Assembly: GCA_028692055.1 (NCBI GenBank) | Contig: JAQUYA010000022.1 | Span: forward strand, 1 to 37,327 | Direction: 5' to 3' | Source of the DNA: Lachnospiraceae bacterium | Lineage (GTDB): Bacteria > Bacillota > Clostridia > Lachnospirales > Lachnospiraceae | Length of the DNA stretch: 37,327 nt | In this document: positions 31,252 through 37,327 of the stretch, piece after piece | Layout: each line of letters starts with the position of its first letter | Numbering within the stretch: position 1 is the first letter of the stretch | Translations under genes and position numbers: made by a program | The notes under the pieces: model-generated | What the model saw: the letters and a program-made list of their open reading frames with translations, nothing else | The model's database searches: none | What the model was told of the DNA's origin: nothing

Positions 31252-33690
31252 TTATATAAATAGATTCACATTTGACTCTTCCGCGTCTCCCAGATAGGAG
31301 GCAACTCCAGCATATTCCACTCCGGCAATTAACTCTTCCCTGGTAATTCCCATAATATCCATGGACATGGTACAGGCAACCAGACGAATTCCACTGTCCA
31401 ATGCATGCTTCATCAGTGTTTCCAATGAATCCACATTCTTATCATTCATGACCTTTTTCATCATGGCAGTTCCCATTCCAGCCATATTCATTTTGGATAA
31501 TTTAAGCTTCTGACTTCCTTTTGGCATCATTGCTCCAAACATTTTATCCATAAATGGTTTTTTTACCTTTACACCATTCGATTTGCGTAGCGCATTCAGT
31601 CCCCAAAAGGTAAAGAACATCGTGACTGGTCTTCCCATAGATGCTGCTCCATTTGCAATAATGAAGGATGCCAATACTTTATCCAGATCCCCACTAAATA
31701 CAATTAATGTCTTGCCTTCCGGCAGTTTTTCTTTACCCAAGCTGGTCAAGTTACCGTTTTCCGCTCCCTTTTTGATATAAACAATATTTTCCTTATTGAT
31801 GCGTTCTGTTTTAACCAGAGTATTCCCAGTTCTTCTGCACCATGCATCAATATCTGACGCAAATCCCATATCCGTTGCAGATACCTTCAGAATCTCTGAT
31901 TCCTCCATTGTACAAATAGCTTCGTGTACCTTCATAATTGGTCCTGGACACTGTAATCCACAACAGTCAAGAAGCTTAATATCTCTGCTTGTCACAGGTT
32001 TTTCTTCCTTTTTGTTCTGTTCCTGCTGTGTTTTTTCACTATAATGCATAGATTTATAGAATGCAGTTCCTCCCGATAAGACAGCAACTCGTTCAAATCC
32101 ATTTTGCATTAATATTCTTGCCGCATTGTAGGAGCGAACCCCCACCGCACAATAAGGTACAATCATTTTACTTTTGTCAAGCTCCCCTAACCGATTACGG
32201 AGCTGTCCAAGCGGAATATGATAGGAGCCTGGAATAGAAAATACCATTCGTTCCATATCTTCTGTTACATCCAGTACCACAATATCTTCTTTTTCCAATT
32301 CATCCCACTCTATAAATTGAACCAATCCCTTACTTACATTTTCCGCCACGAATCCTAGCATATTGATGGGATCCTTTGCTGAGGAAAAAGGTGGTGCATA
32401 CGCAAGCTCTAATTCCTCCAGGTCATAGATGGTGCCATTCAGCCGCATGGTAGTAGCCAGGATATCAATGCGCTTGTCCACACCATCCTGCCCAACAATC
32501 TGCCCTCCAAGAATTCTGCCTTCTTTTTCAAATAGTAATTTCAAGGTAATTGGAGTTGCCTCTGGATAATATCCCGCATGTGATTTTTGATTAATGAGTG
32601 CAGTAAAGTAATCCTGACCCTTTACTTTCCCCATTCCTATGAGCTGCTTTTCATTCAATCCAACGCTAGCCGCATTCAGATCAAATACCTTTGCTACAGC
32701 TGTTCCCAACGTACCCTTATATTTCTTGTGATCCCCGCATAAATTATCCGCTAGGATTCGTGCCTGTTTATTTGCAGGCCCTGCGAGAGAAATCATTGTC
32801 TCTTCCTTCAATACGTAATGCTCTACACCAATGGCATCTCCTACGGCGTAGATATCCTTTATGGATGTTTGCAGATATTCATCCACCACAATCCCTTTTC
32901 TATGATTTAATTGTATTCCAGCTTTTGCCGCAAGCTCACTGTTAGGTCTTACGCCAATGGACAGAATAACCATATCCGCTTTTACAGTGTTTCCGCTATT
33001 CAATTCAATTCTGGTCAAGCCATTTTCCGTATGAAATTCTTTTACTCCATCCCCCAGAATCAAGTCTACATGATTCATTATCATGTTTTCGTGAAGAAGG
33101 TTTGCCATCTCTTTATCAAGTGGTGCCATGACCTGATCCTGCATCTCTATTATGGAAACCTGAAGCCCTGCCTTATGAAGGTTTTCTGCCATTTCAAGAC
33201 CGATAAAGCCTCCTCCAATAACAGCCGCGGTTCTGGGGCGTTTTTCCTGCAGGTATTTCTTTATCACATCTGTATCCGGAATTGTCCATAAGGTAAATAT
33301 ATGCTCTCCATCAATGCCCGGAATCGGTGGCTTGATGGGTGAGGACCCTGTGGCAATCACCAGATGATCATAACTTTCCTCATAGCTTTCACCTGTTTTC
33401 AGATTTTTTACTACTACCTTTTTTTCATCAGGTAAAATTGCTGTGGCTTCGTTCGAAATTCTAACATCTATATTAAATTTATTTTTCATTGCCAGTGGCG
33501 ACTGTAACAAAAGTGCATCCCTGTTTTTTATAGTATCCCCTATATAATATGGCAATCCACAGTTTGCATAAGAGATGTAAGCTCCTCTTTCAAGCAAAAT
33601 AATTTGCATTGCTTCGTCTCTACGTCTTAGTCTTGCAGCAGCCGTTGCTCCTCCTGCAACTCCACCAATAATTATTGTCTTTTTTGCCAT
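31252..33690 (-). CDS. Four-module sulfur-trafficking protein: CoA-disulfide reductase - rhodanese - TusA - DsrE-like
   Basis: An 812-residue fusion. Residues 1-450 are a flavin-dependent CoA-disulfide-reductase-type enzyme: FAD motif IIGGVAGGATAAARL, active Cys44 in YANCGLPYYIG, NAD motif VIGGGFIGLEMAENL, and YAVGDAIG. Residues about 455-545 are a rhodanese with active Cys in VPYCAVGVRSYNAARIL. Residues about 570-640 are TusA-like with CGLQCPGPIMK. Residues about 655-812 are DsrE/DsrF-like with LVACTMSMDIMGI. These modules can pass persulfide sulfur from one to another in the cytoplasm, with the reductase acting on CoA or glutathione-type persulfides. This layout is known in Firmicutes. AAAGGAG precedes the start. 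Confidence 0.93.
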   Translation of the reverse strand: MAKKTIIIGGVAGGATAAARLRRRDEAMQIILLERGAYISYANCGLPYYIGDTIKNRDALLLQSPLAMKNKFNIDVRISNEATAILPDEKKVVVKNLKTGESYEESYDHLVIATGSSPIKPPIPGIDGEHIFTLWTIPDTDVIKKYLQEKRPRTAAVIGGGFIGLEMAENLHKAGLQVSIIEMQDQVMAPLDKEMANLLHENMIMNHVDLILGDGVKEFHTENGLTRIELNSGNTVKADMVILSIGVRPNSELAAKAGIQLNHRKGIVVDEYLQTSIKDIYAVGDAIGVEHYVLKEETMISLAGPANKQARILADNLCGDHKKYKGTLGTAVAKVFDLNAASVGLNEKQLIGMGKVKGQDYFTALINQKSHAGYYPEATPITLKLLFEKEGRILGGQIVGQDGVDKRIDILATTMRLNGTIYDLEELELAYAPPFSSAKDPINMLGFVAENVSKGLVQFIEWDELEKEDIVVLDVTEDMERMVFSIPGSYHIPLGQLRNRLGELDKSKMIVPYCAVGVRSYNAARILMQNGFERVAVLSGGTAFYKSMHYSEKTQQEQNKKEEKPVTSRDIKLLDCCGLQCPGPIMKVHEAICTMEESEILKVSATDMGFASDIDAWCRRTGNTLVKTERINKENIVYIKKGAENGNLTSLGKEKLPEGKTLIVFSGDLDKVLASFIIANGAASMGRPVTMFFTFWGLNALRKSNGVKVKKPFMDKMFGAMMPKGSQKLKLSKMNMAGMGTAMMKKVMNDKNVDSLETLMKHALDSGIRLVACTMSMDIMGITREELIAGVEYAGVASYLGDAEESNVNLFI

Positions 33691-33739
33691 AATCTTCTCC
33701 TTTTTGCTTCAAAGTCCATTTCGCAGGTATCTGTAATAG

Positions 33740-33794
33740 ATTATAGCTGTTTTTTTATTTTTTATCTGTAACCTTGTCACAGAACAATATGTTC
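33740..33794 (-). promoter_or_regulatory. Promoter -10 and upstream palindrome of the sulfur-trafficking gene
   Basis: A perfect TATAAT (33745-33740) lies 50 bases before the start but has no good -35. Upstream is the palindrome GAACA-ATA-TGTTC (33782-33794), centred about 55 bases before the expected start of transcription. A weak -35 with an upstream palindrome suits an activator-dependent promoter, and a Crp/Fnr protein is encoded next door. Confidence 0.4.
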
Positions 33795-33837
33795 CAGATT
33801 TTTGTTCAAATCAAACACACAGATTGGAGTGATAATC

Positions 33838-34241
33838 ATGAAGTCTACAGCTACCACGATTGATGAATATATTTTGCAATACCGGATATCGACAGAGCAT
33901 ACATTGAATTTCCTTATGATGGCAGTCTAGTGCGAATGCAGACCTCCTGTCATATTATCGGGATTACCACCGTATTGGCAAGTCACCGTTATGACATCTA
34001 TACTCGCATCTTCAAAACCAAGAGGCGTACAGGGATTTACTACAAATTTACAATCCAGGTATCTTTCTCTGATGGCGGCAATCATATTTCAGAAATGTCC
34101 ACCCCAGAAGCATTGACTCTCTCCTTTTTGGAAAGTTCTCCAAGCAGATCATTCAGTGAAACCATTTGTATCCCTACACATTACATTTCACTACTTTCTG
34201 TAAAAAAAGAGTTGCGGAAACTGCAACCCATTTTTGAATAG
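33838..34241 (+). pseudogene. Frame-broken unknown gene
   Basis: An ATG with a good ribosome site (TTGGAG, eight bases) opens MKSTATTIDEYILQY but stops after 30 codons. From about 33875 a neighbouring frame runs open to a TAG at 34241 (PDIDRAYIEFPYDGS, LVRMQTSCHIIG, YDIYTRIFKTKRRTGIYYKF). One base change near 33877-33880 (a run at CAATACCGG) would join them into a 130-residue protein with a plausible join at QYPDIDRAY. The first residues recall the start of DUF1801 proteins, but the rest does not. I call it a frameshifted gene with low certainty; two real overlapping small genes or a chance frame are alternatives. Nothing else is seen in 34242-34393 apart from a CAGCATATGCTG palindrome near 34299. 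Confidence 0.4.
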
Positions 34242-34393
34242 CAGATTGCAATCCTCTATTATAAGTAAATATTAACATATAATGCAGTTTACGTTATCCA
34301 GCATATGCTGTAGTATGACTGGCTATCACACCAATAATTTGGCATAATGAAACCAAACCCATACAATAAAAATAAACTTGTCGGAGTGTTAAA

Positions 34394-35128
34394 TTGAAAA
34401 AGGAACATAAGATTGTGGAGCAGATATACGCGGCACAAAAAAACGTTTTATTTGCAGATGATTTTATACGTCAGTACTTACCATTTATTAAATCAGAAAC
34501 GGCTTCTTTCCTGAACCACGTTTCTCTGGAAGGATTGGATGACGAGCTGGGCATTGCCATGCTTGCATTTTATGAAGCTATGATGGATTACCGGAAGGAA
34601 AAAGGAAATTTTATAAGCTTTGCCACAACATCAATTCGTAATCGTCTAATTGACTATTATCGGAAGGAAAAGAAACACAAGGGTATTGTTTCGCTAGACC
34701 ACTCTATTGATGAAAAGCAGTCCAGCCAATGTTTACTAGATCTATTGGAAGTTTCAGAAAATGCGTACGATAAGCTGATAGAACGTGCTACCACAAAAAA
34801 GGAAATGGAAACTTTTTCTATACAGCTTGCAACCTTTGGTCTATCACTTACCGATGTGTCAGAAAATTGTCCAAGACAGGAACGAACATTGACCGCATGT
34901 ATGAAGGCTTTAGCGTTTGCTAAGGAGAATTCAGCAATTATGGAAGAATTGTTACATAATAAAAAGTTACCCCTTCGACAGTTGGCTGACGGAGCTGGCA
35001 TATCCCGTAAGACTTTGGAAAGACATCGAAAATATATGATAGCAATAATGTTGGCATATACGAATGGATACGAAATTATTCGTGGGCATCTGTATCAAAT
35101 CAGAAAAAAGGAGGTGCCTGCACAATGA
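34394..35128 (+). CDS. sigI: RNA polymerase sigma factor SigI
   Basis: A 244-residue sigma-70-type factor of the SigI group, which in Bacillus and Clostridia controls heat, wall or polysaccharide responses under a membrane anti-sigma factor. Region 2 is seen in FADDFIRQYLPFIKSETA, LDDELGIAMLAFYEAMMDYRKEKG and NFISFATTSIRNRLIDYYRKEKKHKG, the last being typical of SigI. The C-terminal part has the SigI-C helix-turn-helix LPLRQLADGAGISRKTLERHRKYMIAI. The start is TTG at 34394 with CGGAG seven bases upstream, an uncommon start codon that may limit expression. It overlaps rsgI by four bases. Confidence 0.92.
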   Translation: MKKEHKIVEQIYAAQKNVLFADDFIRQYLPFIKSETASFLNHVSLEGLDDELGIAMLAFYEAMMDYRKEKGNFISFATTSIRNRLIDYYRKEKKHKGIVSLDHSIDEKQSSQCLLDLLEVSENAYDKLIERATTKKEMETFSIQLATFGLSLTDVSENCPRQERTLTACMKALAFAKENSAIMEELLHNKKLPLRQLADGAGISRKTLERHRKYMIAIMLAYTNGYEIIRGHLYQIRKKEVPAQ

Positions 35129-35913
35129 GTTATTTAATCATGGAATGTCATATGGGATATGCAATTGCGCTGGATAGTGAGGGCCGATTTATCAAAGTAG
35201 CGAATCTCAATTATGAAATTGGACAAATTGTTTGCTCCGTTGTTGTAATGAAAAATCCAGTGAAAAGTAATAACCTACTTTATTATCGGAGTATAGCAGC
35301 TATATCTGTCGCAGTGTGCATGTGTATCGTCGCGTTGTGTATCTGGCAAACGTTATTTATTTCCTATGGATTTATTCAAATACGAATTAATCCTGAGATA
35401 AAAATGAGTGTAAATCGCATGGATTATGTCGTACAGTTAGAGGGGCTGAACGAAGATGGACAACTACTGATAAAATCCTATGCATATCAATGGAAAAAAA
35501 CAGAACAGGTGACAGATGAACTGGCAGACATTGCCATCAAAAAAGGCTATCTGGCACAAAATGGATTTATTTATCTGCAAGTAGAATCCAAACATGAAAA
35601 GTGGAAAATTTCAACGGAAGAAAGACTGCTGTCAGAGCTTCGCCATCACGTGAATAAAAGTGTTACCATTACTGCTGATGAAGCAGAAGCAACAGAAAAG
35701 AAAGAACCCGAGCTTCCAAAGAAACCTGTTAACTTATATATGCCCCACTATACAGAAAAAAAGAGCCCTGAATCAGTAGATACCTCCCCTCAAAATGAAT
35801 ACACAGTTAATGATAAAAATGAGGAAAAAGATGAGTCTGACAATGATGGCTCTGATGATGACTCCGATGATGATGACTCCGATGATGATGACTCTGATAA
35901 TGATGATTCATAA
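35125..35913 (+). CDS. rsgI: RsgI-type anti-sigma factor with Ser/Asp-repeat tail
   Basis: A 262-residue one-pass membrane partner of SigI. Residues 1-50 are the cytoplasmic anti-sigma domain (IMECHMGYAIALDSEGRFIKVAN, VCSVVVMKNP). One membrane helix is near residues 54-80 (SIAAISVAVCMCIVALCIW). An extracellular RsgI-like domain follows with INPEIKMSVNRMDYVVQLEGLNEDG. In cellulolytic Clostridia, RsgI ends in a carbohydrate-binding domain. Here it ends in about 33 acidic residues (from about 230), built of D/S repeats. It may bind calcium or other cations, or serve as a flexible spacer. The start has AAAGGAGG and overlaps the sigI stop. Confidence 0.88.
   Translation: MSYLIMECHMGYAIALDSEGRFIKVANLNYEIGQIVCSVVVMKNPVKSNNLLYYRSIAAISVAVCMCIVALCIWQTLFISYGFIQIRINPEIKMSVNRMDYVVQLEGLNEDGQLLIKSYAYQWKKTEQVTDELADIAIKKGYLAQNGFIYLQVESKHEKWKISTEERLLSELRHHVNKSVTITADEAEATEKKEPELPKKPVNLYMPHYTEKKSPESVDTSPQNEYTVNDKNEEKDESDNDGSDDDSDDDDSDDDDSDNDDS
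35848..35910 (+). repeat. Tandem 15-base repeat coding the Ser/Asp tail
   Basis: Units of GATGATGACTCCGAT type are repeated about four times at the 3' end of rsgI. Such a coding repeat can change length by slippage, always in frame by fives, giving tail-length variants. Confidence 0.75.
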
Positions 35914-35992
35914 AAGCTACGAATACGACCCCGCTTTTTTAAATATGCTTCCGTATACTATCTATATAAAAAATAAACCTATACATGAGGAA

Positions 35993-36059
35993 GTTGGAAG
36001 AAATCTTTCAACCCCTCCATTTGTACGCGACCAAAGGTCGCAGATGGGAGCTGAAAATG
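35993..36059 (+). repeat. Dispersed palindromic leader element, copy C (upstream of a PepSY-like gene)
   Basis: Nearly the same as copy A before cysS over the entire 65 or so bases: GTTGGAAGAAAT-CTTTCAAC hairpin (slightly mismatched), CCCCT, TTTGTACGCGACC-AAA-GGTCGC, then AGATGGGAG and an ATG 15 nt after the palindrome. Even the first codons after the ATG match (ATGAAAAT). The whole block therefore appears to have been duplicated or inserted as a unit. Confidence 0.88.
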
Positions 36060-36371
36060 AAAATTTTTAAACGAGTACTATTTGTAAGTGCACTACCATT
36101 TCTTGTATCATCTACAATGACCGTACATGCAGTTGCACCAGGCACCATACCAGCCATTCCATTAATTCCAAAACCGGTAGCCGGTAGTTCTATTGATGTG
36201 GAAAAGGCAAAAGAAAGTATTTTAACACGCTTTGGACTCGAGAGTACCAGGGTCACAGAATGGGAGTGGGAGCTCGATGAAGGTATCTATGAGATAGAAC
36301 TTGTTATGGGTATTTCTTTCCCCAGGTTTCTTCAAATTCATCCAGATTTGCCAACGCCGTTTCTTCTGTAG
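36057..36371 (+). pseudogene. Exported PepSY-like protein, 3' end replaced by IS sequence
   Basis: The frame starts at ATG 36057 with GGGAG from the leader repeat. A signal peptide (MKIFKRVLFVSALPFLVSSTMTVHA) is followed by a Pro-rich stretch and a PepSY-type unit (DVEKAKESILTRFGLESTRVTEWEWELDEGIYEIELVMG, cited to mark residues about 44-84). At about 36306-36312 the sequence passes into the degraded IS256 element, read in antisense, giving a random tail ISFPRFLQIH and a stop at 36371. PepSY domains often repeat, so an unknown part of the original protein is missing. It follows sigI-rsgI by 143 bases and may have been a target or part of that unit. Confidence 0.7.
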
Positions 36372-37134
36372 GCGCCTGGTATACCTGCTTTAAATCCTTA
36401 ACAAATGCTTTTAGATCCTTGTAGTTCACAAACTTTGTAGAATACCTAACCTGATGAACGATACACCGCTGCTATGGCATCCCCAAATCCGATTAGTCCA
36501 TCTACTGATACAATCATGATATCTTCAACACCACGGTTCTTGATTTCGTAAAGAACACCAAGCCAGTATTTTGCACTTTCATTTCCTCCTACCCAAAGCC
36601 CCAGGACTTCTTTTTGACCGTTCAACTTAATTCCGATTGCTACATAAACAGCTTTCTTTATGGTCTGCCTATCCTGTCTTACATGAAAATGAACCGCATC
36701 CATAAATACCACTGCATACTTTTTCTCAAGAGGTCTATTTTGCCATTCCTTCGCAATTGGCAGAATTCTGTCTGTCATATGGGAAATCATTTCTGCAGAG
36801 GCATCCACACCATAGACAGTCTGGAGATGTGAAGAAATATCTCTGGTGGTCATTCCTTTTGCGTACATGGACAATACCTGATCTTCAATATTTGAAATAT
36901 TGGTCTGATTCTTCTTAACTGCCTTTGGTTCGAATTCACCTTTTCTGTCTCTTGGAATAATTTGGAATAACCAAGCTGCTCATCCATCTCTGCCTCCAAC
37001 ATACCCTGCATGGTATCGCCAAGCAAATCTTTGAGCATATCCTGTACATCTGATGCTTCTTTGAGGTTGTAATGCTCAATAAGACTATTGATGAACGCTT
37101 TGCGTTCCGGTGAAAGTTTTCTTTGTCTTGCCAT
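36308..37134 (-). pseudogene. IS256-family transposase with two internal deletions and no C-terminus
   Basis: The N-terminal piece (37134 down) reads MARQRKLSPERKAFINSLIEH to AEMDEQLGYSKLFQ. Then a deletion, between the tandem copies of TTGGAATAA at 36952 and 36962, removes about 30 codons and shifts frame to RDRKGEFEPKAVKKNQTNIS, SMYAKGMTTRDISSHLQ. The first catalytic Asp is in VVFMDAVHFHVR and the second in IVSVDGLIGFGDAI. A second deletion near 36460-36470 drops the bases between AIAAVY and CIVHQVRYSTKFVNY and shifts frame again. The frame then continues to LANLDEFEETWGKK and ends. The third catalytic residue region is absent, so the enzyme is dead. Confidence 0.9.
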
Positions 37135-37140
37135 AAAAAT

Positions 37141-37184
37141 ATCCTCCTGGATTAATATTTATTTTAACATCAATCCAAGAGGAT
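37141..37184 (-). promoter_or_regulatory. Hairpin sequestering the transposase ribosome-binding site
   Basis: In the transposase leader ATCCTCTTGGATT pairs with AATCCAGGAGGAT over 13 bp, with one G-U pair only on the minus-strand RNA. The second arm contains the GGAGG ribosome site of the transposase. The pairing has a C-A mismatch on the other strand, so selection appears to be for the RNA. It would block translation of read-through transcripts from outside, a control known for several insertion sequences. Confidence 0.75.
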
Positions 37185-37229
37185 ACATACTCTTTATCCT
37201 ATATTCGGTTTACACAAAATTCTTTACGG

Positions 37230-37327
37230 TCTCGAGCAGATGCCATTACCTTAGAGAACATCTACACCCTGTTGGCAAACTTTAATAAGGTATATGACAA
37301 AATCAGCGATGAAGAGAAAAAATCCCT
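37230..37327 (+). CDS. Fragment of a serine site-specific recombinase (C-terminal region), open at window end
   Basis: Directly after the IS end, a plus-strand frame reads SRADAITLENIYTLLANFNK then VYDKISDEEKKS and runs off the window. This is the tail pattern of large serine recombinases (ENxYxLLxNFxKxYDKxSDEEK). The N-terminal catalytic part must have been on the other side of the IS and is not in the window, so the gene is broken. It suggests that the far right once carried an integrated mobile element. Confidence 0.6.

Larger units (their letters stand above)
36308..37229 (-). mobile_element. Degraded IS256-family (mutator-type) insertion sequence
   Basis: The right end is near 37229: GGTTTACACAAAATTCTTTAC (split here: GGTTTACACAAAA then TTCTTTAC) resembles IS256-family terminal repeats. 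The transposase reads inward on the minus strand. The left end is missing: the transposase frame breaks off around Tyr-Pro in WGKKYP at about 36308, so the C-terminal third and the left terminal repeat are gone. It separates the cut PepSY gene from a cut recombinase gene, so the region has been rearranged. Not mobile by itself. Confidence 0.85.

Noticed and set aside
34299-34310. CAGCATATGCTG palindrome before sigI
   Set aside because: It is a single short palindrome with no promoter match nearby; it could be an operator but support is too thin.
35848-35910. CRISPR-like or satellite repeat
   Set aside because: The 15-base units are in-frame coding repeats without spacers, giving a Ser/Asp tail.

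Overview
The window reads as chromosome of a low-GC, anaerobic, monoderm Clostridia, most likely a gut Lachnospiraceae. This is inferred from the gene order ispF-cysE-cysS-mrnC-rlmB-sigH, a cysteine T-box, a PurO-type purine route, a C_GCAxxG_C_C protein, a SigI/RsgI pair and the general protein style. No rRNA, CRISPR array or complete prophage is visible. Most genes lie on the minus strand.

Layout. 1-5632 (minus) is a housekeeping block: ispF, then a cysteine T-box leader, cysE, cysS, mrnC, rlmB, sigH and a small unknown protein. 5720-6817 encodes a secreted protein of unknown function. Two tandem micro-proteins (27 and 31 aa, each one membrane helix) follow at 7039-7252 on the plus strand, then tRNA-Met and tRNA-Val. 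7676-9933 holds a YczE/YitT-type membrane protein, an unknown protein and a cytidylate-kinase-like protein. 10073-12570 is queH-argS. 12731-18825 is a tripartite-type RND exporter (pump plus lipoprotein adaptor with an SH3 tail) divergent from a TetR regulator. 18833-22124 carries a C_GCAxxG_C_C protein, a SEC-C protein, an orphan NMT1-type binding lipoprotein and a PHP phosphoesterase. 22136-23344 is a hemerythrin-CutC fusion. 23504-25618 is a split purine-finishing operon (purO, then an AICAR transformylase) under a ZTP riboswitch. 25684-29156 is a heterodimeric ABC exporter divergent from an XRE regulator. 29842-30390 is a two-repeat unknown protein. 30542-33690 pairs a Crp/Fnr regulator with a four-module sulfur-trafficking flavoprotein (CoA-disulfide reductase, rhodanese, TusA, DsrE-like).

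33838 to the end is a worn accessory region: a broken ORF, sigI-rsgI with a Ser/Asp-repeat sensor tail, a PepSY-like gene cut short, a degraded IS256-family element and the end of a serine-recombinase-like gene.

How parts work together. Three RNA or leader-level controls are readable. A Cys T-box sits in front of cysE-cysS and the genes behind them, including sigH. A ZTP riboswitch senses the substrate of the enzyme it controls. An unexplained palindromic leader occurs three times, each copy placing its palindrome 14-15 nt before a start codon (cysS, queH, a PepSY-like gene). The strongest candidates for something new are that dispersed leader element, the hemerythrin-CutC fusion, the SigI/RsgI unit with an acidic repeat in place of a carbohydrate-binding domain, and the tandem micro-membrane proteins. 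All function calls rest on sequence motifs read by eye; no database search was run.
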